Assembly (NCBI RefSeq): GCF_017254835.1
Contig: NZ_JAFKCW010000001.1
Coordinates: 1,229,063 to 1,293,062 of the forward strand
DNA from: Algoriphagus aestuariicola
GTDB lineage: Bacteria; Bacteroidota; Bacteroidia; Cytophagales; Cyclobacteriaceae
DNA: 64,000 nucleotides
Direction of reading: 5' to 3'
Position numbers and translations under genes: made by a program. This document shows, in pieces, positions 8,991-16,702 of the stretch. The notes under the pieces were generated by a model that was given only the letters and a program-made list of their open reading frames with translations, made no database searches and was not told the origin of the DNA. How positions within the stretch are numbered: the first letter of the stretch is position 1; each line of letters opens with the position of its first letter.

Positions 8991-11093
8991 ATGGAAACCA
9001 CAATTTCAAGAAGAAACTTCCTAAAAGTATCTGCGCTTACAGGAGGCGGAATGCTACTTAGCTTTTCGATGTTTGCCGAGACTAAAGATCCAATGCGGGT
9101 GGTGGAGTCAATTTTCAATCCCAATGCTTACATCACCATTAACTCAGATGGGTCAATCATACTATTAGCTCCCAATCCAGAAATCGGACAGGGAGTAAAA
9201 ACCTCTCTTCCAATGATAATAGCTGAGGAAATGGACGTTGACTGGAAGAAAGTAATCGTACAATTTGCTCCCACAGACAGCAAATTTGGCAGACAGACAG
9301 CGGGTGGTAGTGGGTCTATCCGAGGGAGATTTGAAGAACTGCGAAAGGTAGGTGCCACTGCTAGGGAAATGCTTGTCAATGCAGCTGCAGAGACTTGGAA
9401 AGTGTCTCCTTCAGAATGTTCAGTCTCCGATGGGATTGTGACTCATTCATCAACCGGCAAAAATCTTAGCTATGGTGAATTAGCTGCAAAAGCTGCTTTG
9501 CTGGACATTCCTTCAGAACCTATATTAAAAGATCCCAAGGATTTTAAGATTTTAGGCACGCGGGTAAAGGATGTAGATGCACTGAAAATAGTCACCGGAA
9601 CCCCACTTTATGGCATCGACACTAGACGTGAAGGAATGCTCTTTGCCATGGTATCCCGTGCCCCTGCCTATGGAAAAACCCTGGAATCTGTGGATGATAG
9701 CGAAACACTCAAAGTAACAGGAGTTAGAAAAGTTGTGAAACTTTCCAATTCTGTGGCTGTATTGGCAACTTCTACCTGGGCTGCGAAAAAAGGTAGGGAT
9801 GCCTTGAAGATTCAATGGAAAGCGACAGAGAAACTTGAGAATTCCTCCGAGCATTTTTCGACCTTTGAAGAGATGCTTGAGAAAGGAGCTACTTCCCCAT
9901 CAAGAAATGACGGGGATGTTGACGCTGCTATCCAAAGATCCTCAAAATTGCTTGAAGCAAGTTACGAGATGCCAACTTTATCTCATGGACAAATGGAGCC
10001 GCTTAATTTCTTTGCGGATGTTCGGGCAGACAAGGCTGTACTTTTTGGTCCTACACAAGTTCCAGCGGCAGTACGGAAAGAGGTTTCCGAACAGCTAGGT
10101 ATTCCAGAAGACAAAATTCAGATTGATTTACCACGTCAGGGAGGTGGATTTGGAAGAAAGCTGATGACAGATAATGGAGTCGAAGCCGCCTTGATTTCCG
10201 CTGCGGCACAGAGTCCAGTGCAGGTACAGTGGACACGTGAGGATGATATGCAAAATGATTTCTACAGACCTGCTGAAATGTACACCTATAAAGCGGCACT
10301 TTCAGAAGACAGTCTTCTTGCATGGCATCAATCTGCAGTAGGAATTGGTCGAGGGGTAAATGGGGACAGCTATGTAGCGGGTGCCTTGACAAATTACCGA
10401 TCAGAAGGGCAAGGATTACACAGCAATACCCCTACAGGATGGTGGAGAGCCCCGGGAGCTTGTACAATGGCATTTGCGGCTGAAGCTTTTATGGATGAGG
10501 TTTGTACCGAACTAAAAAAAGACCCCGTACAGTTCCGTTTAGATATTTTTGAAAAAGCAAAACAACAGCCGGTTGGAAGGATTGGATACGATCCTGACAA
10601 ATACAAAAGCGTGGTTGAGCTAGTTGCAAAGATGTGTGACTGGGGAAATACACCACTAGGTGTATTCAGAGGGATTTCAACTTGGTTCTCCTTCGGTTCT
10701 TATGCTGCTGAAGTGGTAGATGTCAAAATGGTGGATGGCAAACCACGCGTTATAAAAGTGTACTGTGCAGTTCATTGCGGTAGACTTATCAACCTAAGTG
10801 GAGCTGAAAACCAGGTTCAAGGCGCAATAGTAGATGGGATTTGCCATGCCATGTTCCCAAAAGTGACTTTCGTAGACGGAGCAGTTGTGGAGAAAAACTT
10901 TAACTCTTATAAGTTTCTCAAAATGGCTGACACTCCTTACGAAATAGAGGTAAAGTTTGTAGAATCAGGTGACGCACCGACTGGCTTGGGAGAGCCCGCC
11001 TTACCGCCTGTTGCAGCTGCACTAGCAAATGCAATCTTTGCAGCCACCGGAAAACGAATCCGAAAAATGCCTTTTGCAGAACAAATGGTTTAA
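8991..11093 (+). CDS. Molybdopterin-binding subunit of aldehyde/isoquinoline oxidoreductase (IorB-like)
   Basis: 700-residue catalytic subunit of a molybdenum hydroxylase. It hydroxylates aldehydes or N-heterocycles with water as oxygen donor. Family blocks visible are RQGGGFGRK (molybdopterin contact) and a late GLGEPALPPVAAAL, which carries the catalytic Glu of this family. The frame is open back to 8928, but the ATG at 8991, two nt after the partner's stop, gives a textbook Tat leader (ISRRNFLKVSALTGGG), so I choose it. The pair would form a periplasmic complex. Cofactor maturation genes (XdhC/MocA type) are not in the window. Confidence 0.92.
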   Translation: METTISRRNFLKVSALTGGGMLLSFSMFAETKDPMRVVESIFNPNAYITINSDGSIILLAPNPEIGQGVKTSLPMIIAEEMDVDWKKVIVQFAPTDSKFGRQTAGGSGSIRGRFEELRKVGATAREMLVNAAAETWKVSPSECSVSDGIVTHSSTGKNLSYGELAAKAALLDIPSEPILKDPKDFKILGTRVKDVDALKIVTGTPLYGIDTRREGMLFAMVSRAPAYGKTLESVDDSETLKVTGVRKVVKLSNSVAVLATSTWAAKKGRDALKIQWKATEKLENSSEHFSTFEEMLEKGATSPSRNDGDVDAAIQRSSKLLEASYEMPTLSHGQMEPLNFFADVRADKAVLFGPTQVPAAVRKEVSEQLGIPEDKIQIDLPRQGGGFGRKLMTDNGVEAALISAAAQSPVQVQWTREDDMQNDFYRPAEMYTYKAALSEDSLLAWHQSAVGIGRGVNGDSYVAGALTNYRSEGQGLHSNTPTGWWRAPGACTMAFAAEAFMDEVCTELKKDPVQFRLDIFEKAKQQPVGRIGYDPDKYKSVVELVAKMCDWGNTPLGVFRGISTWFSFGSYAAEVVDVKMVDGKPRVIKVYCAVHCGRLINLSGAENQVQGAIVDGICHAMFPKVTFVDGAVVEKNFNSYKFLKMADTPYEIEVKFVESGDAPTGLGEPALPPVAAALANAIFAATGKRIRKMPFAEQMV

Positions 11094-11380
11094 CATTTCA
11101 TAAAAAGCTGAAAAAAATATTTTTATTTATTAAACTCCAATTTTAACTGACGCAAATCAGATATTTGATCGTTCTAGTTTGAAGTAATAATTGGAGATGT
11201 TTTTTTCAAACAAAACCTTACCCATTTGCGGCTGTTTTAGGTCTTCCCTTTTTTGAAATTTGGAATATTTGATTTTTATAAGGATTGGTTTGAATTGATA
11301 GCAGCGAAAGATTCTAAAATTTGATCTTTGTACATCATCATATTTCTACTAAAAGGAAACAACCCACAGATAGAGAGCGA

Positions 11381-12280
11381 ATGGATAAGCCGGATACATT
11401 ACGGGATTTCTATAAGAGGAAATTCATCTGGATCCCCAAGACCCTTAAAAATGACTTGGGGCATGTTCATGTTTTCCATCTAGAACCTCAAGTGGAAGGG
11501 AAAACAATTCCTTATAGGCGAAGGGATTTTTATAAAATTATGCTGGTCAGGGGTGCGAGTACTGTGCACTACGCTGATCGGATTTATGAGGTGAAAAAAC
11601 AGGCTTTGATTTTTTCCAATCCATTGGTTCCGTATAAATGGGATCAGGCATGCGAGGAACTGAAGGGTGTCTATTGCATTTTCAATCCTAGCTTCATTTT
11701 GGACTTTGGGCAGATCCACGAGTATGAAGTATTTCAGCCCAATGGTACCCATATCTTTGAGCTGAGTGAAGAGGAGGCGGATGAGCTCCAAAAGTTATTC
11801 GACAAGATGGAGGCAGAATTCAATTCCGAATACAAATACAAGTATGATGTGCTGCGAAATCAGATTTTTGAACTGATTCACTTCGGTATGAAGCTACAGC
11901 CGACCTCACAGCAGCAGATCCAGCGTGGAAATGCCGCGCTACGGATCGCATCTATCTTTTTGGAACTGCTCGAAAGGCAGTTTCCCATCGACGAAAGCCA
12001 TAGCTCAATCCAATTGCGGACTCCGACGCAGTTTGCAGATCAGCTGAATATGCATGTGAACCATCTGAATCGTGCGGTCAAAGAGATGACTGGAAAGACC
12101 ACTTCCCAATTGATCTCCGAGCGGCTGTTACAAGAATCCAAGATTCTCTTGAAGCAGAGTGACTGGAATGTGTCAGAGATCGCCTATTCTTTGGCTTTTA
12201 CTGAGGTGACGCATTTCAATAATTTTTTCAAAAAACATTCAACTATGAGCCCAACACAGTTTAGAAAATCAATGCATTAG
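11381..12280 (+). CDS. AraC-family transcriptional regulator (paralogue of 5574-6452)
   Basis: Cupin-like sensor domain (about 20-170) followed by an AraC double helix-turn-helix (about 185-295; WNVSEIAYSLAFTEVTHFNN). ATG 11381 is chosen over the upstream TTG 11321 because the earlier codons overlap a plausible promoter: TTTG at 11289 and TAAAATTTG at 11315, separated by 22 nt. It shares most of its DNA-binding domain with the AraC protein at 5574-6452, so the two probably arose by duplication and may read related DNA sites. It follows the Ior-type genes on the same strand and may control them. Confidence 0.9.
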   Translation: MDKPDTLRDFYKRKFIWIPKTLKNDLGHVHVFHLEPQVEGKTIPYRRRDFYKIMLVRGASTVHYADRIYEVKKQALIFSNPLVPYKWDQACEELKGVYCIFNPSFILDFGQIHEYEVFQPNGTHIFELSEEEADELQKLFDKMEAEFNSEYKYKYDVLRNQIFELIHFGMKLQPTSQQQIQRGNAALRIASIFLELLERQFPIDESHSSIQLRTPTQFADQLNMHVNHLNRAVKEMTGKTTSQLISERLLQESKILLKQSDWNVSEIAYSLAFTEVTHFNNFFKKHSTMSPTQFRKSMH

Positions 12281-12313
12281 ACAGAACATAGATAGATTTG
12301 GTAACGAAAAATG

Positions 12314-12340
12314 CCAAGTCCTAGTGGGCTTGGTTTTTTT
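12314..12340 (+). terminator. Rho-independent terminator after AraC
   Basis: CCAAGTCC and GGGCTTGG form an 8-bp stem with one G-U pair around a TAGT loop, followed by seven Ts. It lies 34 nt after the regulator's stop codon. Confidence 0.85.
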
Positions 12341-12345
12341 GTTCT

Positions 12346-12375
12346 TCGTACTGTATGAATTGTATGAGGTTAAAA
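12346..12375 (+). repeat. GTAC-rich dispersed repeat, short copy
   Basis: Partial copy of the repeat found complete at 12495 and 13709. It has one TCGTAC unit followed by the shared tail (TGTATGAATTGTATGAGG), then TTAAAA. The tail differs from the other copies mainly by C-to-T changes. Confidence 0.55.
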
Positions 12376-12843
12376 TTAGGATCTAAACCATTCAAATGGA
12401 TACCAAAATGACTAAATACTTTCAATGGTAGTTTGCGCTAAATGGGTTTGAAGGGGAAAATTAAAGCCAGCAAAAGAAAAAAAGCATCTTCAAATCGTAC
12501 CCCTCGTACGGCTCGTACCCCTCGTACCGTAGGAATGGTACGAGGCTGAAATGAGATTCGAAACCCTTCAAATGAATTCAATTCTGAAAAACGCGAAAAC
12601 CTTCAAGTTTCCTGCAATGGTTCTGGGTCAATTTGGGTGTTAAGTTTATCATATAAAAATGGAACAGGTGAAATGTGACATCATTATAGAGAAAAGTGTA
12701 ATAAATGGAGTTTAAGATATTCTAATTTTACATCGCGGTGAAAGTCAGTGGCTAATCACGTTTTTTAAGGGTCTGATGAAGTTTTGAAGGCGATTAGAGA
12801 CCAAATGAAACTCTACCGAATCGGACAGTAAACCCTTTACTTT
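12376..12843. other. Gene-poor stretch with one repeat copy
   Basis: Apart from the repeat at 12495-12551 I see no ORF, RNA gene or terminator. The 3' part before 12844 must hold the promoter of the broken outer-membrane gene, but no clean -7 element is visible. Confidence 0.5.
12495..12551 (+). repeat. GTAC-rich dispersed repeat with 9-nt units, copy 1
   Basis: Four tandem 9-nt units TCGTACCCC, TCGTACGGC, TCGTACCCC and TCGTACCGT are followed by a tail (AGGAATGGTACGAGGCT) that can fold back on the TCGTAC units. An A-rich leader (AAAAGAAAAA..GCATCT) just upstream is also shared with the copy at 13709. There is no coding potential; the function is unknown. Confidence 0.7.
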
Positions 12844-13604
12844 ATGATCAAAAAGCTCTTCCTTTATTTTGCCCTGCATGTGTCAATTCTCAATGGGTTT
12901 TCCCAGGAAATGAAAAAAGACATAAGACAACGATCTCCGGGAAAGCATCTATAACCAACAATGGTATTTCTTTTATACCTAATTTTTCCTTGGAACAGCC
13001 AGCGGTAATCTTCAATCTTTCCTTGGAAAATGGACGATTCAGTTTTGAGCCTGAATTAACATTTTCTCTGGAAGAAGGCCGGGCTTGGTACCAGGTATAT
13101 TGGTTTCGCTATAAAATTATCCAAGAAGGAAAATTCAACCTTCGAGCCGGGGGGCACTTGGGTTTGAACTTTGCAAAGACTTTGGACTCCAGAAACAATG
13201 AGGTAATACAAACCGAACGCTATTTGATCGGGGAAGTGGTCCCTACTTATCAAATTTCAGATAATGTGATGGTCGGAATGAACTATATGATTGGCAGGGG
13301 ATATGATATCAATACAAATGAACTCCAGCACTTTATCTCATTTTTCGGTAATTTCCGAAACATTGAATTACACAAAGAGATTGGACTGGAGATCTCTCCG
13401 CAAGTATTTTATCTCTCCTCATTTAATTTCGGAGATGGTTACTATTTCGCTATTGAGTTCAAGATCTTAAGGAAAAATTTCCCTTTATCACTTTCCTCTG
13501 TTATGAACCAGAAGATTTCTAGTTCAATTCCTGGGAAAGACTTTCTGTGGAACATGACATTATCCTATTCCTTTGGAAAAGGGACAGTAAGTAATTCAAA
13601 TTAA
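12844..13604 (+). pseudogene. Outer-membrane beta-barrel-like protein split by a frameshift
   Basis: ATG 12844 opens a frame with a clear signal peptide (FLYFALHVSILNGFSQ) that stops at TAA 12952 after 36 codons. The next frame continues without a break as TTISGKASITNNGISFIPN and then about 200 residues of alternating hydrophobic/polar strands rich in Tyr, Trp and Phe, ending FLWNMTLSYSFGKG at 13604. The two parts join if one A is added to the A6 run at 12913-12918, so a one-base deletion, a sequencing error or a phase-variable tract explains it. A TTG at 12990 opens only a leaderless fragment. The barrel is not a family I can name. Confidence 0.65.
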
Positions 13605-13708
13605 TTAATAAAGCACTTTTGTTGAATCTAATTGAAGGCTGTGAAAGTAAGAGTATCAGTACCTAGGGAAAAATAAAATTGACAACAAAAGAAAAAGCAA
13701 TCTCAAAT

Positions 13709-13766
13709 TCGTACGCTTCGTACGGCTCGTAGCTATCGTACCGTACGAATTGTACGAGGCTAAAAA
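13709..13766 (+). repeat. GTAC-rich dispersed repeat with 9-nt units, copy 2
   Basis: Units TCGTACGCT, TCGTACGGC, TCGTAGCTA and TCGTACCGT are followed by the tail ACGAATTGTACGAGGCT. The junction TCGTAC-C-GTACGA is a perfect palindrome and is repeated by the GTACGA of the tail. It shares the order of units, the tail and an A-rich leader with copy 1 about 1.2 kb away. Confidence 0.7.
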
Positions 13767-13850
13767 AACTTCGCCAGAAGTTGTAGGAGAAAGACCTCAA
13801 TTCAAAAATCCGACGATTTCGCTACTATATTCGCTACTGATTTCAAAAAA

Positions 13851-13890
13851 TAAACCCTAACTATCAATATTTCAGATAGTTAGGGTTTTG
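13851..13890 (-). terminator. Terminator of tRNA-Ser
   Basis: AAACCCTAACTATC and GATAGTTAGGGTTT form a perfect 14-bp stem around a 9-nt loop, directly beyond the 3' end of the tRNA on the minus strand and followed there by a T-rich stretch. Confidence 0.85.
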
Positions 13891-13895
13891 TCTTG

Positions 13896-13984
13896 CAGAG
13901 AGTGGGGGATTCGAACCCCCGGTACAGTTTAACCCGTACGACAGTTTAGCAAACTGTTGGTTTCAGCCACTCACCCAACTCTCT
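13896..13984 (-). tRNA. tRNA-Ser (anticodon GCT)
   Basis: On the minus strand, AGAGAGT and ACTCTCT form the 7-bp acceptor stem with G as discriminator base. The anticodon stem ACAGT/ACTGT encloses TTGCTAA, giving anticodon GCT (reads AGC/AGU). A long variable arm (GTACGGGTTAAACTGTAC region) is typical of type II serine tRNAs, and the T arm has CCGGGGGTTCGAATCCCCC. CCA is not encoded. Length is 89 nt. Confidence 0.95.
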
Positions 13985-14143
13985 AATCCTGTTTAGCGTC
14001 TCCGCTAAAGTGTTGCAAATATAATCCAATTGGAAAGATTTAAACAAGTATCTGCAAACAATCGGCCTTAGTTTCCGATATTCTCAATTAAACCCTTGGA
14101 AATCAACTTGAATATTTCGGCGTATTCGATGCATTTCTGCATC

Positions 14144-14293
14144 ATGGATTTGGATTATGAGCTAGAGTCTATTTTTGAGCAGATTCGAGAATATACAATT
14201 AGCCGAAAAGGCTTGTATGTTTCGGAAAAATCCATGTTGCAACTTGCAGCGTCGGTAGTTTTTGGATTAGATTCGCCAACTCTTGTGATATGA
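14144..14293 (+). CDS. Possible small hypothetical protein
   Basis: ATG 14144 gives 49 residues (MDLDYELESIFEQIREYT...), acidic at first and likely helical. The frame is also open from a TTG at 14096. I recognise no domain and no promoter or ribosome-binding sequence. It could be a chance ORF or the remnant of a larger gene. Confidence 0.22.
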   Translation: MDLDYELESIFEQIREYTISRKGLYVSEKSMLQLAASVVFGLDSPTLVI

Positions 14294-14460
14294 GCGTAAG
14301 TGTCGTGGGACTTTCCTCAAGGTTTGGCTTGATCATTTAAGGGATATATATTTGGTGGAGAAAATGGTCACATTTTTTGGCACCTAATTTGAAAAATACC
14401 CTGTACTGGGTATTTTTCAGTTCTTGCCGAAGCCTACTTTTATGGAAATTCTATCTCATT

Positions 14461-14715
14461 ATGATTATTCAGACTTCTAAATGCGATTTTTTAATCGAAG
14501 AATGTGGCAGAAAGGATGGTTGTGTATTTATCTATTCCGAAAACTTGGAGGAAATACAGCGGCTGTTTGGTTCTTCTGAAACAGAGTACGCTTCAAAAGG
14601 GGATTGGAAATATAGGGTTTCAATTTGCAAACAGGACTTGGCTAATGCACTGATCTTGATGGTCAAGGAGGTAAACTATCAAGAATTTTGCCCCAAAAAA
14701 TTTCAGCAGGCTTGA
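14461..14715 (+). CDS. Small hypothetical protein
   Basis: 84 residues from ATG 14461. An earlier TTG-type start at 14377 adds a stretch with no family look. The protein has a Cys-containing N-terminal half (CDFLIEECGRKDGCVFIY) and a C-terminal part (WKYRVSICKQDLANALILM) that reads as a strand followed by an amphipathic helix. It is probably a small soluble cytoplasmic protein. I cannot assign a family or function; codon usage looks like real coding sequence. Confidence 0.55.
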   Translation: MIIQTSKCDFLIEECGRKDGCVFIYSENLEEIQRLFGSSETEYASKGDWKYRVSICKQDLANALILMVKEVNYQEFCPKKFQQA

Positions 14716-14852
14716 TTTGAGCAGTTTAGCCCATATTAGGTTCAGAAATGCTTTTTAATCCATTTTGGGATGAAAAGCATTTTTTACTTTAGCTTCTTCT
14801 TTTTTGTGCTTGTTTTGAAATTTTATCCTGAATAAGACGAATTATTGGTATT

Positions 14853-14889
14853 AAATTTTATCATACGAATCTTTTTCGTGATAAAATTT
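14853..14889. repeat. Inverted repeat upstream of the PAS gene
   Basis: AAATTTTATC..ACGAA and TTCG..GATAAAATTT form a 14-15-bp inverted repeat with one bulge, centred about 63 nt before the TTG start of the PAS/HisKA gene. It has no T tract on the gene-poor side, so an operator or 5'-UTR hairpin is more likely than a terminator. A second TTTTTCGTGAT echo follows at 14889. Confidence 0.5.
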
Positions 14890-14933
14890 TTCGTGATTTT
14901 TGAAGCCATCCCGCATAATACCTGAAATCAGTC

Positions 14934-16235
14934 TTGATTAGTACAAAGAATCTCGAAAATCTCATTCCGGATTTCCTAATGGAATCCGGTTTCTTTCACG
15001 TGGTGATCGTCGATGTCGAAGGGCGGGTACTGATGCATAATCGGGATTTTGCAAAAGTTGACGGATTGCCTGGTCAAACCCAATTTGCCGACATCTTGAC
15101 ACCAAATTCTGCGGCAGAATTCAATTATTCCTTAGAACTTTTGCTTTGCTCACCAAAGACTAAAAGAGATTTGATGCTGGAGCATTCTGTTGGAGGTGGG
15201 GGCAAGGCCTCCAGGGTGTGGTGGGAATTTTCGGTGATCACCAACCCGGAGATGGATTTGTCGGGAATTCTCGGCATCGGAGTTGGGATGCAGTTTTTGG
15301 AGCAGGAGATGCCGTGGGACAACCTTGTCGATGTCCTTGGGTTTGGCAAAATTGCGCTTGACAAAGACTTTCGGATTTTGAATTGGGATGATCGGATCCT
15401 GCAATGGTTTGATGCGGACGGAGAAAATTGGAAAGGAAACAAACTGATGGAAGCGCCCGCCTTCAAAGGATTGGCTCAACTCAATGAGATGCTTGGCCAA
15501 GTATCCAATGAGAAGAATCCAAAATGCTTGATGGTAGAATCTCACACTTCTCCCGTGCCGGCATTTGCAGCTCTTCTTACAGCGAGTACAGAAGGCTACC
15601 ACTTGTTTTTAGTTCCAAAGGAAATCCAATCCCAAAAACAAACCGAAAAACCGGCTATCCCAACCAATGTTTTGGCTTGCCTGCCAGGAGCGGTTTTTGT
15701 TTTGAACAAAGCTGGCAAGCTTTCCCAAATAAACCAAGAAGGGAAGAACCTCGGCAGGATTTGGAAGGGCAGGGCCTATTCAGAGGGTTTTTCTCTCACT
15801 TTCCCATGCCAGCCCAATCGTTTTTCCAAGCTCCTAAGGGCGATAGATAGTGCGAACAACGGCTTGGCAACAGATTTGGAGTTGAAGATGCTGATGCCAG
15901 ATCAGGAGTTTCAATTTTGGGATGCCTATGTCAGACCCATTCAGGGCGGAAGCGACTCGCCGGAGGGTGTATTGATACAGGTCTTCGATTCAAGCAAGAT
16001 CAAAAAGCAGATATTCCAAGTAAACCGCGAAAATGACAGGCTGAGAGATTTGGCTTTAAGCCCCTCACATATATTAAGAGGCCCACTTTCCTCCATGATT
16101 GGTTTGTTGGAGCTGATCGATTCAAAACAGCTTGATAGGGAAAATCAAAAGCTTTTTAACTATCTGAAACCGCTATCCAAAGAACTGGATCAGGTCATCA
16201 GAGATCATGCAAAAAAAATGAGCACCTTTACCTGA
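14934..16235 (+). CDS. PAS-domain protein ending in a HisKA-like helix pair, no kinase domain
   Basis: 433 residues with three probable PAS-like sensor modules (about 15-120, 128-230 and 243-355) and a short C-terminal HisKA-type dimerisation domain (365-430). H379 in LSPSHILRGPLSSMIG sits where the phospho-accepting histidine normally is. The protein ends there: N, G1 and G2 boxes of the ATP-binding domain are absent, and the stop lies inside a strong terminator, so nothing is missing by frameshift. It may be phosphorylated by another kinase or act only by dimerisation. The start is TTG 14934, because an in-frame stop lies just upstream and no ATG precedes the first PAS segment. No membrane segment is seen. 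Confidence 0.8.
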   Translation: MISTKNLENLIPDFLMESGFFHVVIVDVEGRVLMHNRDFAKVDGLPGQTQFADILTPNSAAEFNYSLELLLCSPKTKRDLMLEHSVGGGGKASRVWWEFSVITNPEMDLSGILGIGVGMQFLEQEMPWDNLVDVLGFGKIALDKDFRILNWDDRILQWFDADGENWKGNKLMEAPAFKGLAQLNEMLGQVSNEKNPKCLMVESHTSPVPAFAALLTASTEGYHLFLVPKEIQSQKQTEKPAIPTNVLACLPGAVFVLNKAGKLSQINQEGKNLGRIWKGRAYSEGFSLTFPCQPNRFSKLLRAIDSANNGLATDLELKMLMPDQEFQFWDAYVRPIQGGSDSPEGVLIQVFDSSKIKKQIFQVNRENDRLRDLALSPSHILRGPLSSMIGLLELIDSKQLDRENQKLFNYLKPLSKELDQVIRDHAKKMSTFT

Positions 16236-16249
16236 GGTGCTCATTTTTA
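16213..16249. terminator. Bidirectional terminator between convergent PAS and gldH genes
   Basis: AAAAATGAGCACCT and AGGTGCTCATTTTT form a perfect 14-bp stem with a 7-nt loop, giving T runs on both strands. It contains the stop codon of the PAS gene (16233-16235) and reaches the stop of gldH (16247-16249), so both genes end inside their shared terminator. Confidence 0.9.
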
Positions 16250-16702
16250 CTTTAAGATTTTCAGTCCAACAGCTTCCAGTCCAGGGAGATTCTCTTGCCT
16301 CATGTATTGGATAAACCTAACTTCAGAGGTATTTCCCGATACCTCGAAAGGCAAGGTGTCATACATCGTAAACGTGTTTCCAAACCCTTTTCCCATCGGT
16401 TTTCCTGATTTTGAATCGAAAAGCGGGACGTTTATCAGTTTGTTATCCAGTTCCAGTCCGCTTGTATCACTGCTGATTACGCGGATGTAGCAATTGGAAA
16501 AGGGATATTCTTCGTTGTACCGGACTGCAATGAGCTTTTTGCCCGACATCGCCTTTACTTCTTTTAAATCAAAAGTCGCCGTATCCGCTTCGCTCCAAGA
16601 GTTTGATTCGAACGAGTAAAACTCCTCAAACACCCGATCGCCATCACAGGAAAAAAGAAAGGTCAGCAACAGGATTCCAAGCCAACTTTTCAAATTATTC
16701 AT
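16247..16702 (-). CDS. gldH: Gliding motility lipoprotein GldH
   Basis: About 150-residue lipoprotein; the signal WLGILLLTFLFSC gives a lipobox Cys. The mature part shows GldH features: RVFEEFYSFESNSW, then NVPLFDSKSGKPMGKGFG and RFIQYMRQENLPGLEAVGL. In flavobacteria GldH is needed for gliding and belongs to the accessory gliding/type IX secretion set. The start ATG 16702 overlaps the end of the upstream ricT-like gene (ATGAATAA) and is preceded by GGAGG, so translation is probably coupled; ATG 16711 is an alternative. The frame is open far upstream (to 17146) only because the ricT tail is low-complexity. Confidence 0.88.
   Translation of the reverse strand: MNNLKSWLGILLLTFLFSCDGDRVFEEFYSFESNSWSEADTATFDLKEVKAMSGKKLIAVRYNEEYPFSNCYIRVISSDTSGLELDNKLINVPLFDSKSGKPMGKGFGNTFTMYDTLPFEVSGNTSEVRFIQYMRQENLPGLEAVGLKILK

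Noticed and set aside
11315-11323. TAAAATTTG as promoter of the second AraC gene
   Set aside because: One base too long for TAnnTTTG; mentioned in the gene entry but not listed as a separate site.
12495-13766. CRISPR or IS ends from the GTAC-rich repeats
   Set aside because: The units are only 9 nt without spacers; no transposase gene lies between the copies.
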